Of a DNA stretch of 32,825 nt, positions 7,748 through 15,866 are shown one piece after another (the first letter of the stretch is position 1; each line of letters starts with the position of its first letter). The notes under the pieces were generated by a model. The model did not search any database. It was not told the origin of the DNA and was given only the letters and a program-made list of their open reading frames with translations. The stretch spans positions 1 to 32,825 of the forward strand of contig CAMWWU010000006.1 in the NCBI GenBank assembly GCA_947178025.1, given 5' to 3'. The translations under genes were made by a program, and so were the position numbers. The stretch comes from an uncultured Alistipes sp. GTDB taxonomy: Bacteria; Bacteroidota; Bacteroidia; Bacteroidales; Rikenellaceae.

Positions 7748-8512
7748 TTATTCTCGTTGTTTTTTGCCCAGCAGCGTGCGCAGTCCGTCGATGAAGACCA
7801 TCGGGTGCGTCGGGGCGCCGGGAAGCCACAGGTCGACGCGGTGCCGCTCGAAGAACGAGCGGTCGACGGCTCGGCTTCGGGCGAAGAGCCCTCCCGAGCA
7901 CGCTTCCGAGCCGCAGGCGACGAGTAGCTTGGGCTCGGCCACGGCGTCGTAGCAGATCTGCAAAGCCTCTGCCATATTCGTCGACACGGGACCCGTGATC
8001 ACCACGCCGTCGGCATGGCGCGGCGACGCGGTGAAGCCGATGCCGAAGCGGCCGAGGTCGAAGTTGACGTTGCCCGTGGCGCCGAGCTCCATCTCGATCG
8101 AGGCGTCGCCGCCGGCCGAGACTTCGCGCAGTTGCAGCGCCTGCGAGAAGCAGCGGCTGAGTTCGGGACGCACCGCGGAGGTGTCGAACGCGACGCACCG
8201 GTCGCCCGGACGCACGACGAGCCCCTCGCGCGTGGGCGAGCCGAGGCGGTAGTCGTTGGTGAAGCGGATGTTGCGCGGAGCCCGGCGGGCGCATTCGCCG
8301 CAGAAGAGGCAGCGCCCCAGGTCGAGGGCGAACGGCGTGACGGAGAGTGCCCCCGTGGGGCAGATCGCCGCCGCCTGCTCCAGCTCCGCGGTGTCGCCGG
8401 TGGCGGTGAGTTCGGGACGTCCCCGGAACTCCGGGGTCAGCTCCACGGCGTCGAGATCGGGTATGGCCTGCCGGCCGTGGCTGCGCAGGACTTTTATCTT
8501 GGGGAGTATCAT
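7748..8512 (-). CDS. Ferredoxin domain fused to HyfI/NuoB-like small subunit of an Ehr-type complex
   Basis: This is a 254-residue fusion. Residues 40-85 are a ferredoxin-like domain with ICPTGAL (Cys51) and CLFCGEC (Cys68, 71, 74). These are exactly the four ligands of one [4Fe-4S] cluster. The other cluster's CxxCxxC is absent and its CP cysteine is Ala (ARRAP). Residues 125-250 match hydrogenase small subunits (RFGIGFTASPRHADGVVITG). However, the tandem Cys site is replaced by SAGGDASIE, the third ligand region reads ACGSEACSGG with shifted cysteines, and the PGCPP site is PGAPTHP. The proximal cluster is therefore probably missing. It is a peripheral cytoplasmic subunit in an operon with the large subunit (44 bases upstream) and ChrA (2 bases downstream). 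Confidence 0.88.
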   Translation of the reverse strand: MILPKIKVLRSHGRQAIPDLDAVELTPEFRGRPELTATGDTAELEQAAAICPTGALSVTPFALDLGRCLFCGECARRAPRNIRFTNDYRLGSPTREGLVVRPGDRCVAFDTSAVRPELSRCFSQALQLREVSAGGDASIEMELGATGNVNFDLGRFGIGFTASPRHADGVVITGPVSTNMAEALQICYDAVAEPKLLVACGSEACSGGLFARSRAVDRSFFERHRVDLWLPGAPTHPMVFIDGLRTLLGKKQRE

Positions 8513-8557
8513 GGTATCGTTATGGTAAGATTTTCCTAATCCGGCATGCCGGGTGCT

Positions 8558-10090
8558 TTAAAGGTCGTGTCCGCAGTAGGAGAGGTTGAAGCTCTTGTTG
8601 CAGATCGGGAAGTCGGAGATCCCCTCGCCGCGCACGGCCAGGGCGAGCGCCATCCAGTTGTGGAGGCTCGGATCCTTGATGCGGTCGGCGACGATCCGGC
8701 CTTCGGGGTCGGTGATCGCGACGTGGCAGATCTCGCCGCGCCACCCCTCGACCAGTCCGAAAGCGAGCGACGAGGGTGCCAGCGGCGCCGCGTAGTCGGG
8801 AGCCGGGCACGGCGAGGGGCCGGCGGCGTATTTCTGTTCGTAGATCTCCAGCAGCCGGTCGACGTAGCGGGCCGACTGGAGCACCTCGCGGCAGCGGACC
8901 GTCAGGCGGGCCATCACGTCGCCCTGCGTTTTGACGACCGGTTCGTGGCTGATGTGCTTGGCGAAGACGCCCCATGGATGCGTGGCCCGCAGGTCGCGCG
9001 CGAGGCCGCTCGCGCGGGCCGCCTGCCCGACGCCGCCGATGGCCGCCATCTGGTCGCGCGGCACGATGCCGCACTGCTCGAAGCGGGCCAGCAGCGAGGG
9101 AGACGACTTGATGTCGCGGCGCACCTCGTCGTAGCGGCGGGCGATCTCGGCCACGTTGCGGCGGATCATCGCCGACTTCTCGGCCGTGAGCGGGTGGTCG
9201 GTGCCGTGGGGGCGGATCAGCCCCTTGCCGAAGCGGTTGCCGCACCACGCCTGCGTGGTGTTGATCGTCATCGTGCGCAGCGCCTCGCACGCCACCTGCC
9301 CCAGCTGATAACCCACGTCCATCGACAGGGCGCCCGTGTCGGCGATCTGCATCGCCATGCGTTCGAGTTCGAGGGCGATGCCGCGCTCGCGGTCGAGCTG
9401 TGCGGGGCGTTCGTGGCCGGAGAGTTTCTCGACGGCTTCGGTGAACGCCGTGGCGTGCGCTACGGCGCTGTCGCCCGCGACGGCCTCGGCCAGACACGTC
9501 TGGCGCAGCCGGTTGCCGGTAGCCGCGAACTCGTGCTCCACGCCCCGGTGCTGATAGCCGAGGGCGATTTCGAGATGCAGCACCTGCTCGCCGCTGCAGA
9601 TGAAGCGGAAGGCGCCCGGCTCGATGATGCCGGCGTGGATCGGCCCGACGTTCACCTCGTGGAGCGATCCGCCCTGCATCGTGTAGAACGGGTAGTTGTC
9701 CATCGAGCCGGAGCGGTCGTAGCGGTCGAACGGAAAGCGCAGCGGCTTGGGCCAGGGCATGCCGTCGAAGCGGATGCCGTAGCGCTCGGCGATGTCGCGC
9801 TCGAAGGGATGCAGCTGCGGATGGATCGCCGTGAGCGAGGGAAGCACGCCCTCGTCGTAGTACTCCATGACGTGCGAGGCGACGAGCACCTGCGACGTCG
9901 CGTCGTCGAGCAGCAGGCAGTAGAAGCGCATGCGTCCCTCCTCGGGGAGGGCGAAGTAGTGCGCCACGTGGTAGCGCGGGTCGGCGAGTTTCTCCGCGAG
10001 GTCGGCGTGGAACTCGGCGTAGGGGACCTCCGGAATGTCGCGCAGCGGAATGGCTGCCGCCGTATTGTCGGTGATGTGGTATGTCATCAT
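8558..10090 (-). CDS. HyfG/NuoCD-like large subunit without NiFe ligands (Ehr type)
   Basis: The 510-residue protein is a NuoC-like N-terminal domain (to about residue 120, ending near PFERDIAERYGIRFDG) fused to a NuoD/HyfG-like catalytic-subunit domain (VNVGPIHAGIIEPG, ALGYQHRGVEHEF). In [NiFe] enzymes the L1 motif is CGICGFAH. Here the aligned stretch is AGDSAVAH, about residues 205-212, so both cysteines are lost. The C-terminal L2 motif DPCxxC is replaced by NLSYCGHDL. It therefore cannot bind NiFe in the usual way and is probably not a hydrogenase. It is cytoplasmic and docks on the membrane arm. The start ATG overlaps the upstream TGA (ATGA), and a second ATG follows immediately. Confidence 0.9.
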   Translation of the reverse strand: MMTYHITDNTAAAIPLRDIPEVPYAEFHADLAEKLADPRYHVAHYFALPEEGRMRFYCLLLDDATSQVLVASHVMEYYDEGVLPSLTAIHPQLHPFERDIAERYGIRFDGMPWPKPLRFPFDRYDRSGSMDNYPFYTMQGGSLHEVNVGPIHAGIIEPGAFRFICSGEQVLHLEIALGYQHRGVEHEFAATGNRLRQTCLAEAVAGDSAVAHATAFTEAVEKLSGHERPAQLDRERGIALELERMAMQIADTGALSMDVGYQLGQVACEALRTMTINTTQAWCGNRFGKGLIRPHGTDHPLTAEKSAMIRRNVAEIARRYDEVRRDIKSSPSLLARFEQCGIVPRDQMAAIGGVGQAARASGLARDLRATHPWGVFAKHISHEPVVKTQGDVMARLTVRCREVLQSARYVDRLLEIYEQKYAAGPSPCPAPDYAAPLAPSSLAFGLVEGWRGEICHVAITDPEGRIVADRIKDPSLHNWMALALAVRGEGISDFPICNKSFNLSYCGHDL

Positions 10091-11484
10091 AAGGTTGCGA
10101 TTTGGGAGATGAGCTCCGTCAGGATTTCGGGACGCCAGAGGCCCAGCGCGATGGCGGCTCCCAGCGGCACGAGCGCCGACCACGAGAGTGCCCGGTCGGC
10201 TTTCGAGGGGTGCAGCTGATCCTGGTTGGGCTGGTAGCAGAGGCGGATCATGCGCGAGCAGAACGAGTAGATGACGATGCAGACCAGCAGAATCATGGCT
10301 GCCATCACCCACCAGTTGCTCTCGGCCACGACCTGCTTGAGGATCAGCAGCTCCGAGAAGAAGAGCGGCGAGGGCGGGAAGGCCACCAGCACGACCATGC
10401 CCGTGAGCAGGCCGACGGCCCCCACGCGGTTGATGCGGATGTAGTCGCCCAGGCGGTTGATGCGGTATCCGTCGTAGACCTGACGCACGACGGCCATCTG
10501 GAGAAAGAGGCTGCTCTTGACGAGCGTGTGGCAGGCGACGTGGAAGATCGCCGCCCAGACGCCGATGCCGCCGATACCCAGGCCGATGGCCGCGATGCCC
10601 ATGTTCTCGACCGTGGAGTAGGAGAGGAAGCGTTTGTAGTTGTTCGTGCGGCGGAGGAACAGTGCGCCGATGACGAGCGACAGCACGCCCGTGAGCAGCA
10701 GGACGTTGCGCACCCAGGGGAAGACTTCCGAGGCGGCCAGGAGCTTGTAGACGCGGAAGACGGCCAGAAATCCGGCGTTGACCAGACCCGTCGAGATCAG
10801 CGCCGAGCCGGGCGACGGCGCCGCGAAGTTGGCGTCGACGCCGACCGTGTAGAGCGGGAAGAGCTCGACCTTGCAGCTGTATCCGCAGAGGATCAGCAGG
10901 AACGCAGTCTTCAGGTAGAGCGGGTTGGCGGCCGGAATCGCAGCGGCGACGGCTTCGTAGGAGAGCGAGTCGCACTTCGTGGCGGCGCACAGCAGCAGGA
11001 TACCGAGGTAGGCCACGGCGATGCCCGTCGAGCAGACGAAGAGGTATTTCCACGCCGCTTCGAGCGCCTGCGCCGTGCGGCGGTGGTAGACGATGCCCGC
11101 CGAGCAGAGGGTCGTGGCTTCGAGCAGGATCCACGTCACGGCGAGGTTGTTCGAAAAGTAGGCCCCGGCGACGGCCGTCGTCAGGAGCATCAGCAGCGCC
11201 GAGTAGGTGCGCGTCTGGCGGATGTCGCTCCCCTTGAGGTAGGCCTCGGAGTGGAAGTAGGCGAAGGCCGAGACGACCGTGAGCAGCAGGTAGAAGAGCG
11301 TGCCTGCGGCGTCGAAGGCGAATACGCCGGCCGAGGTCGTGCCGTAGAGCCCGCAGAGGATCCGGACGGCGAAGGCGGCCTGCACGGCGTAGAACGCCGC
11401 ACCGGCGGCGAAGAGCTGCCGTTCGCTGCGCAGCAGGAACGCCGAGGCGGCGATCAGGATGCTGAGTGTAAGATAAACGATCAT
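10087..11484 (-). CDS. HyfF/NuoL-M-like antiporter subunit of an Ehr-type complex
   Basis: The 465-residue protein has about 13-14 hydrophobic segments and belongs to the Mrp/NuoLMN antiporter-like family (proton_antipo_M). Residues important for proton translocation are kept: Glu122 in WILLEATTL, Lys205 in GYSCKVELFP, and a later Lys in HTLVKSSLFL. It matches HyfF best by position in the operon and by length. It would form one of the ion-pumping modules in the inner membrane. It overlaps the downstream large-subunit gene by four bases and starts four bases after the stop of the HyfE-like gene. Confidence 0.9.
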   Translation of the reverse strand: MIVYLTLSILIAASAFLLRSERQLFAAGAAFYAVQAAFAVRILCGLYGTTSAGVFAFDAAGTLFYLLLTVVSAFAYFHSEAYLKGSDIRQTRTYSALLMLLTTAVAGAYFSNNLAVTWILLEATTLCSAGIVYHRRTAQALEAAWKYLFVCSTGIAVAYLGILLLCAATKCDSLSYEAVAAAIPAANPLYLKTAFLLILCGYSCKVELFPLYTVGVDANFAAPSPGSALISTGLVNAGFLAVFRVYKLLAASEVFPWVRNVLLLTGVLSLVIGALFLRRTNNYKRFLSYSTVENMGIAAIGLGIGGIGVWAAIFHVACHTLVKSSLFLQMAVVRQVYDGYRINRLGDYIRINRVGAVGLLTGMVVLVAFPPSPLFFSELLILKQVVAESNWWVMAAMILLVCIVIYSFCSRMIRLCYQPNQDQLHPSKADRALSWSALVPLGAAIALGLWRPEILTELISQIATL

Positions 11485-11488
11485 GGCG

Positions 11489-12118
11489 TCAGTCTTTTAC
11501 GTTGGTGAGCGAATCCGCGTCGTCGGCGTGGATCTTGTGGTCGATGCGCGTGAAGAAGATGCCCAGCATGAGCACCGACATGAGGATGTCGAGCAGGATG
11601 GCGATGTTGATCAGCAGCGGCATCTCGACGCCGATGGCCGTCGAGAAGAGGAATACGCCGTTCTCGATGACCAGGAATCCGACCATGTGCGAGAAGAGCC
11701 GCGAGCGCAGCACGATGAGCGTCAGACCGCTCAGCAGGGCGTAGAGCGCTACGGCGAAGAAGACCTGATCGACGGCGGAGTCGGCGATGCAGTAGGTGAG
11801 CGAAACGCTGACGGCGAGGGCCGTGAGCGAGAGGAGCAGCGATCCGAACTGCGACGAGCCGGAGGTCCGGACGCGGTTGATCTTCGTGCGGCGGATCACG
11901 GCGAAGAGGATCGCCGGGACCAGAATCGCCTTGAAGAGCAGCGTCTCGACCGAGATGAAGATCAGCTCGGCAGGGTGGATGGCGTGCAGCCGCAGCAGCG
12001 CCACGGCGAAGAGCAGCCACCCTTGCAGCGAAATGATCGATGCGAAATTGCGGAAGCGCTCGGTGATCGAGAGATAGACGAGCGTCACGACGTAGAGCAG
12101 TATGAGTGCGGCGATCAT
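11489..12118 (-). CDS. HyfE/NuoK-like membrane subunit of an Ehr-type complex
   Basis: The 209-residue hydrophobic protein has about six membrane segments. The segment LFSHMVGFLVIENGVFLF and the following Ile/Leu-rich helix resemble HyfE and the NuoK part of complex I, including the intramembrane Glu (IENG). It probably connects the NuoH-like subunit with the antiporter modules. The ATG overlaps the stop of the HyfC-like gene by four bases (ATGA), which indicates translational coupling. The upstream open-frame extension lies inside the previous gene and was not used. The polar C-terminal tail (HADDADSLTNVKD) is cytoplasmic by inference. Confidence 0.88.
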   Translation of the reverse strand: MIAALILLYVVTLVYLSITERFRNFASIISLQGWLLFAVALLRLHAIHPAELIFISVETLLFKAILVPAILFAVIRRTKINRVRTSGSSQFGSLLLSLTALAVSVSLTYCIADSAVDQVFFAVALYALLSGLTLIVLRSRLFSHMVGFLVIENGVFLFSTAIGVEMPLLINIAILLDILMSVLMLGIFFTRIDHKIHADDADSLTNVKD

Positions 12119-13023
12119 CGGATGACGAGATTTAGTTGCAGCAGGTAGCCCGTGAAGAAGACCAGGGCGGCCAGTACGGCGACGGTGAGTATGAACGTGG
12201 TGTTGCGGACGAGTTTGTTGCGGGCCTGCGTCGACTCGACGATGCCCACCGAGAGGCCGGTGAGCAGCACGGCGGCCGGCGCCGCGATCCACCAGCGGAG
12301 ACCCCAGGCGGCGACGGCGGCGTCGGCGGCGAGCATCGAGAGGGCGGCGGTCTTGAGCCAGCCGGCGATCTTGATGTACGCGAGGTCCGTGCCGCAATAG
12401 TCGAGGCACATCACTTCGTGGATCATCGTCAGCTCGAGGTGCGTGCGCGGGTCGTCGACCGGTACGCGGCCGCTCTCGGTGAAGACGAGCTTCACGAGGA
12501 CGTAGGCCGCGAGCAGCAGTACGACCGTGAAGCGCAGCTCGGGGGCGAGGCTGAAGATCCACCCGAAGGAGGTGAAGCCCGTGACGAGCGCCAGCGTGGC
12601 CAGGATCAGCAGGAGCGCCGGTTCGGCCAGTGCGCCGTAGAGGGCTTCGCGGCTGGCGCCCATGCCCTCGAACGGACTGCCCGTGTCGAGGGCCGCCAGT
12701 ACGAGCGCCACGCGCCCCAGCGCCAGCGTGTAGGCGAAGGCTACCAGGTCGCCGTCGAACGAGAGCACCGGAGGCAGGTCGCCCACGGGGATGAAGAGCA
12801 GCGCCGTGAGGGCTGCGCCGAGGTAGAACGACGGAGCGAGGCGGAAGAGCGCCGAGGTCGTCGTGGAGTAGACGGCCCCCTTGCGCAGGAGCAGCCGCAC
12901 GTCGTAGAGGTGTTGCAGGAACCGGATGCCCTTGCGCCCCGCGAGGCGTGCCCGCGTGCGGTTGATGAGGCCCGGAATGGCCAGGGCTGCCAGGAGCAGC
13001 AGCAGGAGATTGAGCGCTTTCAT
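12115..13023 (-). CDS. HyfC/NuoH-like membrane subunit of an Ehr-type complex
   Basis: The 302-residue protein has about eight hydrophobic helices. It shows the NuoH/HyfC loop motifs DTGSPFEGMGASREA near residue 112 and ESGRVPVDDPRTHLELTM near residue 187. The conserved acidic residues of these loops are kept. In complex I and group 4 hydrogenases this subunit joins the peripheral redox arm to the membrane arm and transmits the energy of electron transfer. It lies two bases downstream of the HyfB-like gene and overlaps the HyfE-like gene by four bases. Confidence 0.92.
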   Translation of the reverse strand: MKALNLLLLLLAALAIPGLINRTRARLAGRKGIRFLQHLYDVRLLLRKGAVYSTTTSALFRLAPSFYLGAALTALLFIPVGDLPPVLSFDGDLVAFAYTLALGRVALVLAALDTGSPFEGMGASREALYGALAEPALLLILATLALVTGFTSFGWIFSLAPELRFTVVLLLAAYVLVKLVFTESGRVPVDDPRTHLELTMIHEVMCLDYCGTDLAYIKIAGWLKTAALSMLAADAAVAAWGLRWWIAAPAAVLLTGLSVGIVESTQARNKLVRNTTFILTVAVLAALVFFTGYLLQLNLVIR

Positions 13024-13025
13024 CG

Positions 13026-15023
13026 TCAGAGCAGATTAAGAATCGAAAGCAGGAATACGAGGGTGAGGAACGCCAGGGCGAAGAGCACGTAGTGGTTGAT
13101 CTTGCCCGTGCGGAGCCGCATGACGCGGCCGTTGATCATGCGCAGCGCCTCGACCCACCAGGCCGAGAAGAGCCGGCCGATGCGGTCGCGGTGACGGATG
13201 TCGAAGCGGTGCGCCGCGGGGAAGATCTCCCCCTTGCTGACGGGCGATCCCTCGCCGCTGTCGTGCGTCAGCGGGCGGGCGATGGATTGCAGCCCCTCGG
13301 AGTAGGATTCGCCCGTGTACTGCATCCGGATGTTGGGGGCCGTGAAGCCGCAGCCCCACGTGGGACCCTCGGCGACGGTGCGGCCGCGCAGCAGCCGGGC
13401 GCGGAGCAGGATCAGGCAGGCGATGACGGCGACCAGAATCCAGACCGTGCGGCAGAGCATCGTGAAGGTGGGCGGGAGAGCCCCTTCAGCCGTTGCGGCG
13501 GCATCGGGCAGCAGCACTTCGGCGGCCCGCGTCACGACGGCGACGGCTCCCTGCGGAAAGAGGCCCACGGCGAGGATGCCCGCCAGCGGCAGGGCCATGG
13601 CCGCGATGCGCACGCCGTCGACTTCGGAGGCTTCGGCGACCTCGTGCGTGCGGGGCGAGCCGAGGAACACCGTGCCGAAGAGTTTCGTGAAGGCCAGCAC
13701 GACGATGCCGCCGATGAGCGCCAGCGCCACGAGGCCCGCCATGGCGGCGAGCGGCTGTTGGCCGGCAGCGATGCCGTCGAGCATGCCGAGGTAGATCAGC
13801 AGCTCCGATACGAATCCGTTGAGCGGCGGCAGGGCGCAGATGGCCGCCGTGCCCGTGAGGAAGAGCAGCGCCGTGACGGGCATGTGCTTCGCCAGACCGC
13901 CCAGGGCGTCGAGCGACGTGGTGTGGGTCTTCGAGAGGACGTTGCCGGCCCCGAAGAAGAGCAGCGACTTGAAGAGCGAGTGGTTGACGGTGTGGAGCAG
14001 CGCTCCGGCCAGACCGCAGAGCGCCATGATGCGGAAGCCTTCGGCCATGCCCAGTGCGGCGATGCCCAGACCGATCAGGATGACGCCCACGTTCTCGATC
14101 GAGGAGTAGGCCAGCAGGCGTTTGATGTCGTTCTGCGAGGCGGCGAGCATCACGCCCCAGAGGCCCGTGACGATGCCTGCGCCGAGCAGGATCAGTCCAG
14201 CGGTGTGGAGCGTCGGGAGGTCGGCCAGCTGCTGCATGACGCGCAGGATGCCGTAGACGCCCGTCTTGATCATCACGCCCGACATCAGAGCCGAGATGTG
14301 CGACGGGGCCGCGGGATGGGCCTCCGGCAGCCAGACGTGCATCGGGAAGAGGCCCGCCTTCATGCCGAAGCCGAGCAGGAAGAGGACGAACAGCGGCAGC
14401 TGCTGCTCGGGATGCGCGGCCAGACACTCGCCCAGCGCGCCGAACGTGGCGCTGCCCGTAGCGACGTCGACGCGCACGAAGCCGATGAGCAGCAGCACGA
14501 AGCCGATGTGCATCATGATGAGGTAGGAGAGCGCGGCGCGGCGCACCTCCCGCCGTTCGGCGTCGAAGAGGATCAGCAGGAACGACGCGATGGTCATCAG
14601 CTCCCAGAAAAAGAGGAACGAGTAGCCGCCGTCGCAGAGCACGACGCCCAGCATGGCGTAGCACATCGTCACCAGCGAGGTGTAGTGCAGCGAAACGTGG
14701 GCAGGGGATTTGCTGTCGAGGTAGTGCCGCAGATACCCTTGCGAGTAGAGCACGGCGGCGACCGAACCGATCGAGATGACGAGTGCGAAGAGGGCCGAGA
14801 GGGGGTCCATCGAGGCGGTTTCGCCGTCGAAAGGCATTCCTTCGAAGAGCCACAGCCGCGAGCGGACGCCGCAGGCCAGCACCCGGACGGCCTCGGTCGA
14901 GGCGGCCAGGGCGCCGACGGCGGTCAGGGCCAGCGAGACCCACGCCTTGGCCCGCAGGGGCACGGCGAAGATCAGGGCTACGACCGCCGCGAAGGCGATG
15001 AGCGAATAGAGATAGAATAACAT
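13026..15023 (-). CDS. HyfB/NuoL-like antiporter subunit of an Ehr-type complex
   Basis: The 665-residue protein has 14 or more membrane segments. The antiporter core keeps Glu141 (FFWELMT), Lys222 (GFGMKAGLFPMH), Lys253 with the neighbouring His (SHISALMSGVMIKTG) and a Lys in NHSLFKSLLFFGAG. These are the residues of the proton path in NuoL/M/N and Mrp proteins. The C-terminal domain (PTWGCGF, NIRMQYTGESYSEGL) is typical of HyfB/HycC. It is the first membrane subunit of the complex, 28 bases downstream of rsmE. The start was set at MLFYLYSLIAF because a membrane helix begins there. An alternative ATG at 15065 lies within rsmE and adds 14 polar residues. Confidence 0.92.
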   Translation of the reverse strand: MLFYLYSLIAFAAVVALIFAVPLRAKAWVSLALTAVGALAASTEAVRVLACGVRSRLWLFEGMPFDGETASMDPLSALFALVISIGSVAAVLYSQGYLRHYLDSKSPAHVSLHYTSLVTMCYAMLGVVLCDGGYSFLFFWELMTIASFLLILFDAERREVRRAALSYLIMMHIGFVLLLIGFVRVDVATGSATFGALGECLAAHPEQQLPLFVLFLLGFGMKAGLFPMHVWLPEAHPAAPSHISALMSGVMIKTGVYGILRVMQQLADLPTLHTAGLILLGAGIVTGLWGVMLAASQNDIKRLLAYSSIENVGVILIGLGIAALGMAEGFRIMALCGLAGALLHTVNHSLFKSLLFFGAGNVLSKTHTTSLDALGGLAKHMPVTALLFLTGTAAICALPPLNGFVSELLIYLGMLDGIAAGQQPLAAMAGLVALALIGGIVVLAFTKLFGTVFLGSPRTHEVAEASEVDGVRIAAMALPLAGILAVGLFPQGAVAVVTRAAEVLLPDAAATAEGALPPTFTMLCRTVWILVAVIACLILLRARLLRGRTVAEGPTWGCGFTAPNIRMQYTGESYSEGLQSIARPLTHDSGEGSPVSKGEIFPAAHRFDIRHRDRIGRLFSAWWVEALRMINGRVMRLRTGKINHYVLFALAFLTLVFLLSILNLL

Positions 15024-15051
15024 GCTTATGATGGTGTTGTACGTGTCGTGG

Positions 15052-15771
15052 TCAGGGTTTTGCATTGACGACCGAGAACATCACCGTCGCGGCGACCGCG
15101 GCGGTTTCGGTGCGGAGGCGCTGCGTGCCGAGGGTGATCTCCTCGAATCCGCGGGCCAGTGCGAAGTCGATCTCGGCGGGCGAGAAATCTCCCTCGGGGC
15201 CGATCAGGATCATGGCCGCTTCGCCCGGGCGGAGGGTCTGCGCCAGATAGCTCTTGCCCGCCTCGGAGCGTGCGGCGGCGCAGTGGGCGATCAGCTTGCG
15301 CCCCTCGAACGGGGCTGCGACGGCCTCGCGGAACGGCGTGAGCGGATGGAGCTCGGGCCGGTAGGCCTTGAGCGACTGTTTCATGGCCGCCGTGACGACC
15401 TTGCCTCCGCGTTCGGGTTTGAAGACGCGGCGTTCGCTGTGCTCCGTTTCGAGCGGGAGGATCTCCCCGACGCCGATCTCGGTGGCCTTTTCGAGGAACC
15501 ATTCGAACCGGTCGGCGTTCTTGGTCGGCGCCACGGCCATCACCAGATGCGCCGGGAGGGGTTCGAAGTCGTGCTGCGCTTCGACGACGCGCACCGTGCA
15601 GCGGCGCGCGTCGGCCGTGACCAGTTCGCAGCGGTAGAGCGTGCCCCGGCCGTCGGTGATGTGGATGCTCGCCCCGACGCCGAGACGCAGCACGCGCACG
15701 CAGTGCTTCGACTCCTCCTCGCCGAGCGTGTGTTCGGGAGGCGTGAGGTCGGGGGCGTAAAATAGTTGCAT
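15052..15771 (-). CDS. rsmE: 16S rRNA (uracil1498-N3)-methyltransferase
   Basis: The 239-residue protein is the standard length for RsmE. It has an N-terminal PUA-like domain (MQLFYAPDL, then HCVRVLRLGVGASIHI). A SPOUT methyltransferase domain follows with KNADRFEWFLEKATEIGV, the SAM-binding LIGPEGDFSPAEI, and the knot signature LRTETAAVAA near the C-terminus. It methylates U1498 of 16S rRNA in assembled 30S subunits. Here it is the first gene of the operon that continues into the Ehr-like complex 28 bases later. This housekeeping gene may simply supply the promoter. Its start codon lies inside the divergent M3 peptidase promoter. Confidence 0.96.
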   Translation of the reverse strand: MQLFYAPDLTPPEHTLGEEESKHCVRVLRLGVGASIHITDGRGTLYRCELVTADARRCTVRVVEAQHDFEPLPAHLVMAVAPTKNADRFEWFLEKATEIGVGEILPLETEHSERRVFKPERGGKVVTAAMKQSLKAYRPELHPLTPFREAVAAPFEGRKLIAHCAAARSEAGKSYLAQTLRPGEAAMILIGPEGDFSPAEIDFALARGFEEITLGTQRLRTETAAVAATVMFSVVNAKP

Positions 15772-15795
15772 ACCTATGATAATTTAGTAACTTTG
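15765..15795 (+). promoter_or_regulatory. Promoter for the tandem M3 peptidase operon
   Basis: GTTG (15765-15768) is followed after 19 bases by TAACTTTG (15788-15795), a perfect -7 box. It gives a leader of about 65 bases before the first peptidase gene. It overlaps the rsmE start codon on the other strand, so transcription of the two divergent units may interfere. Confidence 0.65.
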
Positions 15796-15866
15796 CATCG
15801 GATATGCCGGGACGTTGCGGGGGCGTTCCGGATCGGCCGCAAAGTTAATCAAAATAACAAGAATAG

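Noticed and set aside
7748-10090. Reading the complex as an active H2-producing hydrogenase or formate hydrogenlyase
   Set aside because: NiFe-binding cysteines are absent, and no formate dehydrogenase or hydrogenase maturation gene is in the window.
8558-11134. Upstream extension of the large-subunit frame into the HyfF-like gene
   Set aside because: It overlaps a well-supported gene on the same strand in another frame. The ATGA junction marks the true start.
7748-15023. Reading the operon as respiratory complex I (nuo)
   Set aside because: Subunit set and order are Hyf-like. NuoE/F/G and separate NuoA/J/N are missing, and HyfB- and HyfC-type motifs are present.
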